DNA of 64,000 nt from Macrothele yani (taxonomy: Eukaryota > Arthropoda > Arachnida > Araneae > Macrothelidae): assembly GCA_039090855.1 (NCBI GenBank), contig CM077005.1, forward strand, positions 70,490,607-70,554,606, written 5' to 3'. The notes below the pieces were generated by a model. It made no database searches, had not been told where the DNA came from, and worked only from the letters and a program-made list of their open reading frames with translations. Of this stretch, positions 11,108 to 21,866 are shown piece by piece; positions within the stretch are counted from its first letter, which is position 1, and each line of letters starts with the position of its first letter. The translations under genes were made by a program, and so were the position numbers.

Positions 11108-12880
11108 AAGTAATGCTCTTAGTTGGATCAAACGGAACGAGGTGTGAGCCACTTTTGTAGGAAATCGCGTCAACGAAATACGAAAATTGAGCAGCCCAAA
11201 CGACTGGCATCACGTTCCAGGCGACGTGAACCTGCAGATGTGGCCTTAAAAGGATGCAATGTACAGAATTTGACTGCAACTGGTTGGTGGAATAATTCGA
11301 AATGGCTATCATCGATTCCGAATTTTTTACTATGTGATGAAGAAATACAGCTAAATGAGGAAAAAAGAACAGTCGTAACAACTTTAAATGCTGAGAACAA
11401 AGTAATCTTGTCGTTTGAGAGATTTTCTTCATTAAAAAAAATACAGTAAGAGTAATTGCTTGGATGAAACGCTTCTGTAGAAATTCTAGACAACACGGAT
11501 ACGAACGCTTGGCTGGAGAACTTACTTCCGAGGAATATAAAGAGCGGAAGAAATCCTATGGAAAGCAGTGCAGAAAGAAAGTTTTGACACCTATAGAAAT
11601 AAAGACATAGTTTTTTTTGCAGCCTTTTATAGATGAGAGGGGATTAATTAGAACAAGATATAGGATTTCAGAAAGGAGACAAGATAGTCTGAATTTTAAA
11701 TTTCTCTTGATTCTTCCTTTCAGTCATCCGATTACAAAGTTGCTTATAAGAGACAAACATAAGGAAAATTGCCATGCTGGTGTTCAAATTTTGATGTCGA
11801 TGCTGAGAGAAGACTTCTGGATCTTAAAATGTAGACGTGCAATACGTCGAGAGATCACAAACTGTAAAAGATGCAAACGTTTTAATGCAGATAATTTCCA
11901 AGTTTCAGCAGCACCATTGCCAGAGGAAAGAGTGCAAGATCGTGCAGTGTTTCAAATCACAGGTGTTGACTTCGCTGGACCGTTGTTTATTCGAGGTAAT
12001 AAGAAAGCTTGGATAGTACTGTATACTTTTGCGGTCCACAGGGCTGTGCATTTGGAAGTTATTACATCTATATCGACCGAGGCATGGATAAAAAATCTAA
12101 GAAGATTCATTGCAAGGCGAGGAAGATCCGAAGTGATATATTCGGACAATGGAAGCAATTTCACAGGAACTGAGAATTTGTTCAGGAAAATAAATTGGGA
12201 AGAAGTACAAAAGAGAACAAAAAGTAACAAGATAAAGTGGAAATTCAACCCTCCCACTGCTCCATAGTGGGGAGGATTTTGAGAAAGGCTAATTAGGATA
12301 ACGAAAGTCTTGTTAAAGAGAATTCTTGGTAAAATCCGCCTGAGTTATGAAGAACTAAGCACTTGTTTTGTGTGAAATTGAGAATGTCATAAACTCCCGG
12401 CCTTTGACATATATTTCGGAAGATATAAACAACTTAATTCCTCTGACTCCGAATATGTTTCTAAAAGACAATGTAGGAGGTTTTACAGCTGATCTCGATT
12501 ATGGTGAACAAGTGGAGTTCAATAAGCAGTGGCAATATCGACTAAACTGAAAGATCTTAAGAAAAGATTCAGAATAAAATACTTAGGACAACTTAAACAT
12601 TATAAGAAAAGTTGCCGAAATAAGGACACCATAAAGGTAGGACAGGTGGTTTTGCTAGGGAATGGATAAGAGCAAACGAACGGAGTAGCCACTTGGTAAA
12701 ATAGTAGAACTGCATCCAGGGAAGTATGGACAGGTACGGGTGGTCAAGGTGAAGACAAAGACAGGAGAAATGATCCGGCCCACACAACATCTCTTCCCAA
12801 TGGAGGCCAGCGTGAGAAGGAAAGCCTACGGAAAAGAAATGTGATTCCATCATTTAAACAGGAGATCCCGAGGGGAACAT
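11108..12880 (+). pseudogene. BEL/Pao retrotransposon pol: integrase region, broken
   Basis: Part of a BEL/Pao polyprotein that would integrate the element cDNA. Order: a linker with [14 protein letters not shown] and TGWWNNSKWLSS (11123-11449), then a 216-residue frame (11617-12267) with the zinc-binding pair HKENCHAG...NCKRCKRF and the first two catalytic aspartates in TGVDFAGP and IYSDNGSNF. The third motif (GGF.ERL) follows at about 12272 but lies among stops. C-terminal pieces VINSRPLTY (12368-12550) and IKYLGQLKHYKKS (about 12570-12640) follow in other frames. Protease, RT and RNase H are absent upstream, so this is a 5'-truncated, decayed copy. Confidence 0.85.
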
Positions 12881-13412
12881 CGTCGAGGTTTCTTCACGAG
12901 TCGTGACAAGAAGTGCACGAGTGACAAATCGCCCCACAAAACTCAGTTTGTGATTTTGTTGAGTGCAATTAGTGATACTCGAGGTGCGGAGGATGTTGCA
13001 TTTGGCGGCTTGCCAAGTAAACTGGATGGAAACATTTCTCAATAACAGCTGCAGTTGTTGATCTCGCGTTTTGACACGACTGACCGCAATAGAGAGACAG
13101 CGGAGAGAAAAAAGCAAAAAATGTGTTTGTTTTTTTGTTGTTGGGGCTTCGTGGGAAAGAAGGGGAATTATGGCGGTGATTTTGTAAAACTTTGGTGTGT
13201 ATTGTGATAAGACCAAAAGTGTGTATCTTAGTGCTGTGTTAAAGAAACGGGATTTTTTTTGGGAACTTAGAGTGCTTGATTATCTCGGAATACATAACAG
13301 TTCTTCGACGGATTTGATTAGGTGGAAGATTACTCTCTTGGATAACTACTTGCAGCGGCCTGAACGAAATACGTAAGTACAGGTTTATCGTTTCGAAATC
13401 TTGTCTTTCGTA
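12881..13412 (+). other. Possible 3' LTR region of the BEL/Pao copy
   Basis: The last pol fragment ends near 12880, and this non-coding stretch lies where a 3' LTR would be. I could not define TG...CA ends or find a second copy in the window, so the assignment rests on position only. Penelope RT sequence begins at about 13415. Confidence 0.3.
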
Positions 13413-13414
13413 AT

Positions 13415-14460
13415 ACCCCACTCTCTCCCGTTCTGGCTGAAATTCTCCTTCAGTCCCTTGAGGAAAGTGTTTTGTTAAAATTCCCCTACAAACCGTCTCT
13501 CCTAATCAGGTATGTAGATTACTTTTTGGTATTTTGGCCCCATTCTCTGTTTCTACTAAACGAATTTACGGAATGTTTATCCTCCCAGTTCCCATCCATC
13601 AAGTTCACGAGGGAACTGGAAAGTGAGGAAGTTACCTCTTGTGGATATTCTTCTAACTCGGGAATTGGTGTCCCATTAAATTAAGTACTCGGTCTATGGT
13701 ATACCTACTTTCTTTTCCTGTCTTATCCCGTTTTCCTCTTCCAGTCCTTCTGATCACAAAACCTCTGCCTTCCGTTTTCTAATTCAGCGTGCATTTACGC
13801 ATTCCTCTTCTTATAGGGCTCGATTAGAGGATAAATATGGCCCGAGATTTTGCCTTTTCTGACCATTTCTTTCGGGGAATATTGTTGAGATTCCAGCGGT
13901 CTAGGTTTACGAATCTGTTGGCTGAGATTTCTTGTTGGCAAATTGGAATTTTTCCCTCCTGTTGTTTCTATCCTTAAAAAAACTTGTCACAGACATATTT
14001 TAACTTTTGGAGTGACAACCAGAAATGTTTTTCCCTGGTACAAAACGACCAAGATAAGTTACAACCGTGATTAAACCTGGTATATATTGTATCCCTCTGG
14101 TCCATGAGGACCCCGGTGTTGGTGTTCGGTACTACATTGGTCTACACTTAGGACGTTTAACATACGGATGTCCGAACGTAAATAATCTCTTCGCTCATGA
14201 TCAACTACTACGACTCTAACTAATGCCGTTAACCAGGAGGGGTTCTCACCAGACTGGATTAACTCTAAAGTTCTTTATTCTAATGTTAATAAACGTACCG
14301 TCTTCCTCTCAGAAAGTCTGTTTATTATCAAGTATGGGCCAACCTGTTGTAACACAGAACTTCCAACATTCGTCCCTCGACAGTGGAGGCAGCTAGTTAC
14401 ACCTAACACTCAACTTCCTAAAGAAGAGGATTTTACAAAAAAATTTGTTACTTACTTCTT
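13415..14460 (+). pseudogene. Penelope-like element: RT end and GIY-YIG endonuclease, decayed
   Basis: Penelope-like elements encode a telomerase-like reverse transcriptase joined to a GIY-YIG nuclease. Visible pieces in order: TLSPVLAEILLQSLEESV (about 13420), LLIRYVDYFLVFWPHS (the YVDD box with D changed to Y) and PSIKFTRELES (13472-13684), then LIQRAFTHSSS (about 13780). Next come PGIYCIPLVHED with YYIGLHLGRL (about 14070-14150), matching GIY and YIG, and PDWINSKVLYSNVN with a catalytic-type Glu in FLSESLFI (about 14250-14320). Stops and frame changes lie between all parts. The 5' half is missing. Confidence 0.75.
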
Positions 14461-14640
14461 TTGAACTTTAACTTATTATAATGGCATCATTTGTGCGAAT
14501 GACAGAGTGTGTTGTGGGGGACGTATGATGCATATAGTGGTTGCCTCTCGGTGTTTCTTGGCACTTAGCCTGAGGATGGGGCCTCGTGGCCCTAAAAGAT
14601 CTCGCATGTTTTAACTAGACTTTTTAGAGTGTAAATAAAG
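14461..14640 (+). other. 3' region of the Penelope-like copy, with decayed hammerhead-like motif
   Basis: At 14570 ctgagga is followed by a strong stem (ggggcc, tcgt, ggccc) and then taaaag where a hammerhead ribozyme needs GAAA. The layout resembles the two better candidates at 62.07 and 63.46 kb, but the core is broken. An aataaa lies at about 14634. Confidence 0.4.
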
Positions 14641-15261
14641 TGATTTTAATTTGCAGTACCAAAGGGTATAGTTTATTAACTTATCGAACGCAGACAGCCT
14701 TTTGGAAATTTATTGCTTTTATTATATAACCAGAGATGGAAACGGGTCACCTGGCCGACAATTTCTTGCGGGCCAAACGGGTAGGGTCAAGGTGTTACTA
14801 ACCCGATTTCGATGTGCTTTTATTTCCGTTTTAGTCTTGAATAGAAAAAAATATTTCAAAGAACTCTTCAGAGGTCTTTAAATAATACTTCAGAGCTGCA
14901 GAGTATAATCCAAGAACTTTCTAAGAAGGGTAACGAAATGGGGATTAAAAATGAACTTACAGAAAACAAAACTGGTGTTCAATGCTTTTACAAGGAATGA
15001 AGATTTATCAGTTGATAGAGGAAAGCTGAAGATAACCAATTCCTACATACAGGTTGATCCACCTAAAGAGTATGGTGGTACATACTTTTCAGGTGGATTA
15101 CGTAGAAGGTAGCTGCTTTTTGTCTGGGTATGGTATTTCATCTTTCATCTTTCAAAATTTTCAAAAACGGAAGTTCAATGGAGTAAAACATTTCTCCCTG
15201 CAACCCTGCAATCATAATTCCTCTTTCATGCAACATATTGCACCCCCCCCTTGTCCAGTAC
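14641..15261. other. Spacer, nothing recognised
   Basis: No coding or RNA feature supported. Composition is AT-rich with a C run at 15242-15250. Confidence 0.4.
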
Positions 15262-15345
15262 TTTTTATTAAATATAATTTTATTGCATAATATTTGCATT
15301 TCAGCTTGAAACTGTAGGCAACAATTCCCGAAAGCGAAAACTGCC
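15262..15345 (-). repeat. Dispersed satellite family, copy 2 (inverted)
   Basis: The reverse complement reads tttcgctttcgggaattgtt, then tttcaagctgaaa, then gcaataaaattatatttaa: the same order as the repeats at 5.8-6.3 kb and 55.5-56 kb. Confidence 0.65.
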
Positions 15346-15545
15346 TGCTAGGCATCGCAATCGCACCGTGTTTCCCCGGGGTTGCTGTTGTCATCAAATG
15401 TTAGGGATCGGCGATTGCGTTGCCTGACAAGTTGTCCCGGATGATGGTTGTCTAGATGTCAGATGTCCAAGATGCAACCCCGAGGAAACGCCGTGCGATT
15501 GCGATGTCCAAGATGCAACCCCGAGGAAACGCGGTGCGATGCCTA
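15346..15545. repeat. Inverted repeat plus 41-bp tandem duplication
   Basis: ggcatcgcaatcgcaccgtg followed by tttccccggggttgc (15346-15381) is mirrored by gcaaccccgaggaaacgcgg and tgcgatgcc at about 15514-15545. In addition gatgtccaagatgcaacccc and the sequence after it occur twice in tandem at about 15461 and 15502. The arms could be the ends of a small foldback element. Confidence 0.65.
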
Positions 15546-16221
15546 TCAGGCAGTCGTGAACACCGCTGCGGCAGGCACAACGCGGCGGCGACCACGTTCA
15601 TTGGCTCCGCTGAAACGATGGTCTCGTTCCAACGGGCATTTTGCTGGCGGAAGAGTACAAGAGGAACCGGGTACATTCGGTGTGATTTACTAACAATCGC
15701 TGAATATCCGCCGTGCATCGGAGGAGCACGTTAAGTGACGGCCCTCAGGCTGGACCCACTGGTTAAATGGGTATCCTTTCCAATGCCCCCCCTGAAATTC
15801 TCTCACCCCTCTATGTGCAACAGCGTACTTGTACGGTGGCGCCATCTACTGTACTCTAATCTCACTACAAACTGTTCTGTCAAAGTCGCTAGACTTGCTC
15901 TCATTCCTTCCGTTTCTGTGTCCTGCCCAAAAGGCGAACTCGCTCTTGGTGGCCGGGACCTAAACTCTACTCACTGTGGACGGAAGTACTACACGAAAAT
16001 GACAACTCCAACTTGGTCTTGTGGAGCCATCGTTATACTCCGAGCCAAGCTTGAAGTGGTCGCCGCGGTGTTCACATCGTCGTATTTGGAGGTAAGTTTT
16101 GCAGTAAAAATATTTAAAATGTATTTTAAAGATGAAATTTTTACTACTTAACATCAAATTACATACTTTAACATATATACATATATGTCACATTTTTTTC
16201 ACATTCCTTCGAAATATATAG
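15546..16221. other. Spacer, nothing recognised
   Basis: Short frames exist here on both strands but none shows a family or codon pattern I can support. The stretch from 15540 to 16090 is less AT-rich than its surroundings. Confidence 0.4.
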
Positions 16222-16436
16222 GCCGCCCCCAACCCGGTGGTGCAGTGGTCTAAGCGATTGCCTCTGATCATTCGTCCGAAAGGGATCCGGGTTCGTATTC
16301 CGGTGAAGCATGGATGTTGTGTTTGTCTTACGGCACTGATTCTCTCCATTCCCTGGAACCAGTGACCCTAAATTAGGGACGGACGACTGCTTATAGCGCA
16401 TTGAGTTACTCACGGTGGTCGTTAAACTTCCAATCA
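16222..16436 (+). mobile_element. tRNA-derived SINE, copy C
   Basis: Head and boxes as in the other copies, with a small insertion (caacc) near the start. Flanked by aaatatatag before and aaatatgtag after, an approximate duplication with one mismatch. Confidence 0.85.
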
Positions 16437-17012
16437 AAAAAATATGTAGCCAAATAATTTAAGATGCTAAACTACACATTTAGCTTTATTTTTCATAGAA
16501 GCATGAATTTGACCGCGTATTTCCTTGCTATGGGGTTAATAATAAAATGACTGGATGTAAGAGGACTTCACAGCACTTTTTTTCACCGCGTTGAAGTAGC
16601 TTCAAATTGTCAGAAAAAAATGAAGAAATTGCAAAATATGAGCCCATTTCACCAGGGCCGGCTGGACCATAGGGGCAACCGGGGCGGCGGCCCCGGGCCC
16701 CGCGCCTTCAAGGGTCCCGCAGTTTAGAAAACAAAATAATTTTCGGTAAAAAAAATTTAACAACATGTTGTTGTTTTTTTGTAACTTTTGGGACGCAAGG
16801 CCCTTAAAAATATATTTTTTAACTTTTTTGTTTGTTTCCAATCTCCTCATTTTTGAATACGTTACCCCCCTGTTCGTCGTACGGACACTGAGATTTGCAG
16901 ATTCGAAATGATTTTTGCAACCACCTTAATCTTTTTCGCATTCATGAAATAGCAAATTAAATTTCATCGAGCGAGATCCAAAGTGAAAATCCTCCAAATA
17001 CGTGGCGTCAGT
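16437..17012. other. Spacer with a hAT-like terminus
   Basis: The string cagggccggctggaccatag at 16653, followed by ggcggccccgggccccgcgc, resembles the ends of hAT/Charlie-type elements, but I found no matching opposite end. Otherwise AT-rich, no gene. Confidence 0.35.
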
Positions 17013-17142
17013 AAATAAACAAATACATCGCTCTTTCCACGTTCCAGAAACACATAGCTACCGAAAAATTGTTATTCGGTCACCGCCGGGGAATTGAAAC
17101 CACGTGTTTCTGGAACGTGGAAAGAGTGATGTATTTGTTTAT
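17013..17142. repeat. Hairpin: 40-bp inverted repeat with 50-bp loop
   Basis: The left arm (17013-17052: aataaacaaatacat, then ctctttccacgttccagaaa) is complementary to the right arm (17103-17142) with one mismatch. The 13-mer attaaatttcatc lies at about 16955 and again at about 17140, possibly an old target duplication of the segment. Confidence 0.85.
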
Positions 17143-17174
17143 TAAATTTCATCATTTTGTGGTCTCCTACTTTT

Positions 17175-17760
17175 ATACCTTGGCGGAAAGTGAAAAAAGA
17201 ACACCAAGAAGGAATTGGCGGACGATCATGAAATTTACATATGTTAATGGGGTCGAGTTTACGTAGGTGGGATGTTAATTTCGGGACCAACCGGTGAGCG
17301 CTTACGCCACAGCACGGCATAATATGCAAATTATCGTCGGTGGTATTTAAGGAGTACGGTGAAATGAATGTAATCAATGGTCGGCTAACGGACACGTGCG
17401 AAGACCCTGAAGAAGCTGCAATGCCTGGACATGGAAGACGTGTACTATTTCAGCAGTTATCGGACTTTGAGCGAGGTCGTCTAGTCGGACTCCACGAGGC
17501 CGGGTGGTCGTATCGTCGTATTCCGGAGCGAATTGGACGGGAAGTATCGGTGGTGGTACGATGGTGGCGTAAATGGTCCGAGGAACATTCCCACACGAGA
17601 AGACGTGGAACCGGGAGTCACAGACGGACTGATGAGCGGACCGAACGATGCATAAGAAGAGCGGCGTTGTCAAGCAGAACATCCACTGCGACGCAAATCC
17701 GAGCTGCCGTTGCACCTGAGGTGACTGTGCGAACAATCCGCAACCGATTAAGAGATTAAG
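17175..17760 (+). mobile_element. Tc1-like element, truncated after the DNA-binding domain
   Basis: The 5' end has ttggcggaaagtgaaaaaag and acaccaagaagg, like the terminus of the Tc1-like copy at 23383. An ATG at 17421 opens MPGHGRRVLFQQLSDFERGR, followed by two helix-turn-helix modules (DFERGRLVGLHEAGWSYRRI and TVRTIRNRLRD at the end). These bind the terminal repeats in the family. The catalytic DDE half is absent: the frame stops at 17759, where a 50-bp direct repeat begins. Confidence 0.8.
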
Positions 17761-17916
17761 AGCGACGTACGTCACAAATAAAACATTCATAAATATTATT
17801 TTTGATGTTCAAAAAATTGCATAGTGTCTTCTATTACACGGGGTCTTTTTCCCAAAGCCCCAAAAAGATTAAGAGCGACGTATGTCATAAATTAAACATT
17901 CAAAAGTATTATTTTA
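17752..17916 (+). repeat. 50-bp direct repeats, 115 bp apart
   Basis: gattaagagcgacgtacgtc and following bases (17752-17802) recur as gattaagagcgacgtatgtc at 17867-17916 with a few changes. The first copy overlaps the end of the truncated Tc1 element. Confidence 0.85.
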
Positions 17917-19403
17917 CTTGGGCCAACCTGGGCCACGGCCCATGGCGCTGCACATAGAGGGGCGCCAAAATTTTGAGAGTACATGTGGCACAAGACGTTT
18001 TATCTTATTTTTTCCTGCTTCCTGGCAAGGTCAAAACTCAGAAGAGGGCGGAGAAGGGGAGCATTTCTTTTACAGAGCTCACAGACAACGGGAAACAAGA
18101 GTGGGAGACTAGGAAAACGGCACTGCACTGGCGCATAATTTTTACAAGGCGTTGAAAAATCTGAGCGTGAGAACAGCCCTGGAATGTGGGCTGAAAGACC
18201 AGAATCGAACTCAACGAATTCAAGGTCAAGGCCCCAGGATATTGTGGGTGACATGAGAGTGCAGAGTACTGTTTAGCAGGGCTCTAGATTGACTGGTTAG
18301 AATGCATTCCAATTCAGCTTATGACACCAGCTGCCAGCTTTTGGGATTCTCCCTCCGCCCCTCTTAAGTTTACATGTGTGTTTTCATTCTCGCTTTGTTC
18401 TTTTGGGGGGAAATCATTACTATTAATCATCACCGTCAGCGAAAATGTCGACTACGAAGTTTCCAGGATGCGAAAATAGAAAAAGAAAGCTTAAAAAGAC
18501 TGAAAGAGAAGGTAACTTTAAAAAAAATTAACTAAAAAACTTTTTTAAACCGGCAGAAGATGACACAGCAAGGGAAAAGCAAATGCAGTGTTTGGTTGCA
18601 AGATCTACCGACGAAGAAGTGAAGGAGCCAACTGAAAAAAAACTAAGGGCGAAGATCAAATTTGTGAATCTTACGATGGTGAGGATGAGGAAGGTAAGTC
18701 TAACACAAATCTTGGAGGAAATTTTCAAGCTGTTGAAGGAAATGAGCTTTTGTTACATCATATGATATTAGATCCTGCTAAATGGAAAGTAGATGATTCT
18801 TTTGTTGATTATATTACAAAAAATCCTTCGAATCAAATATTTAACAAAATGGCTTTGCAGTTTCAAAAAGATCTTATAGTGATCGATTTAGATCTGCCTC
18901 AAACGGATTACTTTATAACGGTCTTCAAAATGTGACCCTTTTCTGCAGCAACATTTGAAAATTTTTGGAAATAAGCGAAGTGGAAATGTTTCATACCTTT
19001 CGAAGGATGTATGTGAAGAATTAATTTCATTAATGGCCTTATCAGTCACTGGTGCAATAGTTAAAGAGTTGAAGTCAAGCAAATGTTACTCCATTATTAT
19101 AGACTCCACTCCAGAGTTGTCAAAAGTTGACCAGTTGACGGTTATTTTTTGTTATGTTCTGAAAAGTGAACAACCAGTGGAACGATTTATTTGTTCCTTG
19201 CCCAACACTGGTCATAAAGTAGAAGACATGAAGAAGGCTTTATTGAAGCTGTTACAAGATATAAAAATAGATCTTAAAGAAAAGACTGCAGAGGTCAAAG
19301 TTATGACAATGCGAGAAATATGTCTAGTTAATATTCAGGTCTTCAAGCTCGATTAAAAAGTCATAACAGTTTAGCCTACTATATTCCGTGGCAGCACACT
19401 CTC
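17917..19403 (+). pseudogene. hAT transposase fragment, decayed and cut by an LTR element
   Basis: The left end (gggccaacctgggccacggc, ggggcgcc) looks like a hAT-type terminus. An ATG at 18445 gives MSTTKFPGCENRKRKLKKTE, typical of the N-terminus of one hAT group. Later frames have HMILDPAKWKVDDSFVDYI (about 18756) and SYLSKDVCEELISLMALS with CYSIIIDSTPELSKVDQL (18955-19356), the first catalytic Asp region (IIDST). A further piece, IYSGLQARL-like then YYIPWQHTLCDV, ends at 19403 where an LTR begins. Several frameshifts; C-terminal dimerisation region missing. Confidence 0.75.
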
Positions 19404-19845
19404 TGTGACGTATATTCTAAATTAACTTTCCTTTTTTAGTTTCTTTCCCTATGTAAATCTTGAGTTTATTCTTAGTATTCTTCACGCTTAACGAAATATC
19501 TTTTCTCTCAAATGAATGCGTTTGGCAACACAACTGAGGTTGAATGCACGTGACGTATGCATGTTATAAGATAAGAACAAGAGATAAAAGCGACGACTGA
19601 TCTATTGCGAGAGAGCGATTATTGAGAGTGTTGATTTATAAACGGATGTTGATTGAAAAGAGTGGCGTGATAAATGTGTGGAGAGTGTAGTGCATTCCAT
19701 CGTGAATAAAGGACATTTTCCGTAAGTTAACTTCTGTTTACATGTTTCGTCTGGCCGTTAGAGTTTCTTTCATTTAGGAACTAATTTATTTGTATGTTGA
19801 TATTTTAAGTTAGCGTACAGGTTAAGACAAGACTTTTACGCCACA
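19404..19845 (+). mobile_element. LTR of a Gypsy-type retrotransposon
   Basis: Begins TGTGACG and ends GCCACA, directly followed by a tRNA-primer binding site. It holds a TATA-like tttataaac at about 19636 and gaataaag at about 19703, the expected promoter and poly(A) signals. Its first 367 bases occur again inverted at 20367-20733. Confidence 0.85.
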
Positions 19846-19858
19846 TTGGCGCCCGAAT
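19846..19858 (+). promoter_or_regulatory. Primer binding site (PBS)
   Basis: ttggcgcccgaat follows the LTR with no gap. TGGCGCCCGAA is complementary to the 3' end of a tRNA of the kind used by many LTR retroelements. The same 12-mer occurs without an obvious LTR at about 9334. Confidence 0.75.
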
Positions 19859-19892
19859 TTTCCCTCGAACAGATTCATAGAAGTCACGGAAT

Positions 19893-20366
19893 ATGGATAA
19901 CGTAACTGATCCTATCGGTCTCTTCTATCAACATAACCATGAGGTTCATAACTCTACAGCTGACAATTTACGTACTCAGCGTTATAGAGTTCCTCATAAC
20001 TCACCAAGCGCTCTATATCAGGCCTGTGGTTCTGACCTACCAGACAGTGAATACGCGAGGTACGAAGCTTATGTACCGCGTACTTCAACCGCAGTGCCTC
20101 AACAAATATTTACTCCACCCCCACCCCCCTGAGAAGGAGCAAAATTCTTGCTCATTACGTACCTCATGCGGGTTCTATTATATTTAGGGAAACGGCGGTT
20201 CGCTTAGGTTTTTCGAGGATCTGGATGATCATTTTGACCTTTATAATGTTCCTGAAGACTGTCAGATACCTATTGCTGGCACATGTTTGCAAGACACGGC
20301 AAAAGTCTGGTACAGACAGTGGCGTCGAATGAACCCAGAGGGCTCCTATCAGCAATTTCGAGCTGA
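19893..20366 (+). pseudogene. Gypsy-type gag fragment, frameshifted
   Basis: The ATG at 19893 lies 35 bases after the PBS and opens MDNVTDPIGLFYQHNHEVHN, which runs to a stop in a proline codon run (about 20130). In another frame, FFEDLDDHFDLYNVPEDCQI and GTCLQDTAKVWYRQWRRM (about 20200-20335) match the gag core, with its conserved W and helical pattern. Gag would form the particle. The frame is lost at the junction with the inverted LTR at 20367. Confidence 0.75.
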
Positions 20367-20733
20367 AAAGAAACTCTAACGGCCAGACGAAACATGTAAA
20401 CAGAAGTTAACTTACGGAAAATGTCCTTTATTCACGATGGAATGCACTACACTCTCCACACATTTATCACGCCACTCTTTTCAATCAACATCCGTTTATA
20501 AATCAACACTCTCAATAATCGCTCTCTCGCAATAGATCAGTCGTCGCTTTTATCTCTTGTTCTTATCTTATAACATGCATACGTCACGTGCATTCAACCT
20601 CAGTTGTGTTGCCAAACGCATTCATTTGAGAGAAAAGATATTTCGTTAAGCGTGAAGAATGCTAAGAATAAACTCAAGATTTACATAGGGAAAGAAACTA
20701 AAAAAGGAAAGTTAATCTAGAATATACGTCACA
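20367..20733 (-). repeat. Inverted partial LTR of the same element
   Basis: The reverse complement of 20367-20733 matches 19404-19770 almost base for base, lacking the last 75 bases of the LTR. It is joined directly to the plus-strand gag. On its minus-strand 5' side lies gagggagatga (20734-20746 read on minus), a purine run placed like a polypurine tract before a 3' LTR. Confidence 0.9.
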
Positions 20734-21866
20734 TCATCTCCCTCGTAATTATTATTTTTTTTTTGCCAAAAACCTATCAATTTTTTAGAGGTATCCTTTC
20801 AAACAATCTGATCATTCATTCAACCTTTCAGATAAGAACTTACAAAAATTGATGAAGAGATTTATTGACCTGTTGTTGTAACTGACTTCTCAGTACATAT
20901 AGTCTGTAGACATCAATAGGTCAATAAACATTCATAGAACACTTTCGGTGCGATTTCAAATCTTCATTTTATACTTCGTGATAAATACTTTGTCAATACG
21001 TGTGGAGAACACTCATCAATATACATATAAGTAGCATAGTAGTAAAAAAACTGCGTATAGCGGGAAAAAAAATTACCACATTTTTAACGTGGTTAATTTA
21101 CACATTCGTTCACTCCTGATAACTTTGCAGGGAAGACAAAACATTCAAACTCAGGTAAGTGAATATTGTAATATAGTGCAAATTTAGTTAGTTGAGAAAA
21201 AAAAACTGCACTTGCAGAAAAAAATTCAACACCAACTCAACAAGTGTCAAGCACACAAAAAGGTTAGACATGGAACAACAACACAAAACCCTTTAACTGA
21301 GCACTTGGCGGCCAGGGCCGACTTCGAACTACTCCCATGCATTCGCACATCGAATTTTGAGATGGGATAGAAGAAACCCTGGAAAATCCTATCCTGGAAG
21401 TGAAATCTTTATAAATATCAACAAAGGCAATGTTGATTTTCATGTTATGCCGAAAAGACAACTGCACAAAATGAACTGATAAACATTTTTGCACTAAAAA
21501 AAAAGTTAATGTGGCGCCACACCAAAAAAAAAAAAAAAAAAAAAAAAACATTACATACTGACAAGATAATGCATGCGATATTTTGGCTTCAAATTTTGTC
21601 AAAAAAAGATCTGTGATATTTTGAACACAGAGAAAAGTTCAAATAAATGGCCTTTATAAGGCAAAGTTCTATGATATTTGTTTGTCCTCACATTTTGTGA
21701 TAAAAGTTCAGTGATTTTGGTTTTTCTGGAGGACAGAAAAGTTCAAATAGATAGTCTTCATAAGTATCAAAGTTCTGCGATACAAGAAAGTTCACATAAT
21801 CTTCACAGAGCAAAGCTCTATATTGTAAAAGTTCTTTTGCGCTTGAAGGTCAGTTAAAAAAAACTT
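20734..21866 (-). other. Probable 3' internal region of the inverted LTR element
   Basis: On the minus strand this lies between the pol C-terminus (21867-22400) and the polypurine tract. No frame is recognised. It includes an A run at 21525-21548, the palindrome gtggcgccac near 21513 and degenerate units of about 105 bp (aaaagttcaaata at 21634 and 21739). Confidence 0.45.

Noticed and set aside
11106..11496. Minus-strand frames of 108 residues
   Set aside because: Antisense shadows of the BEL/Pao linker region, which has family motifs on plus.
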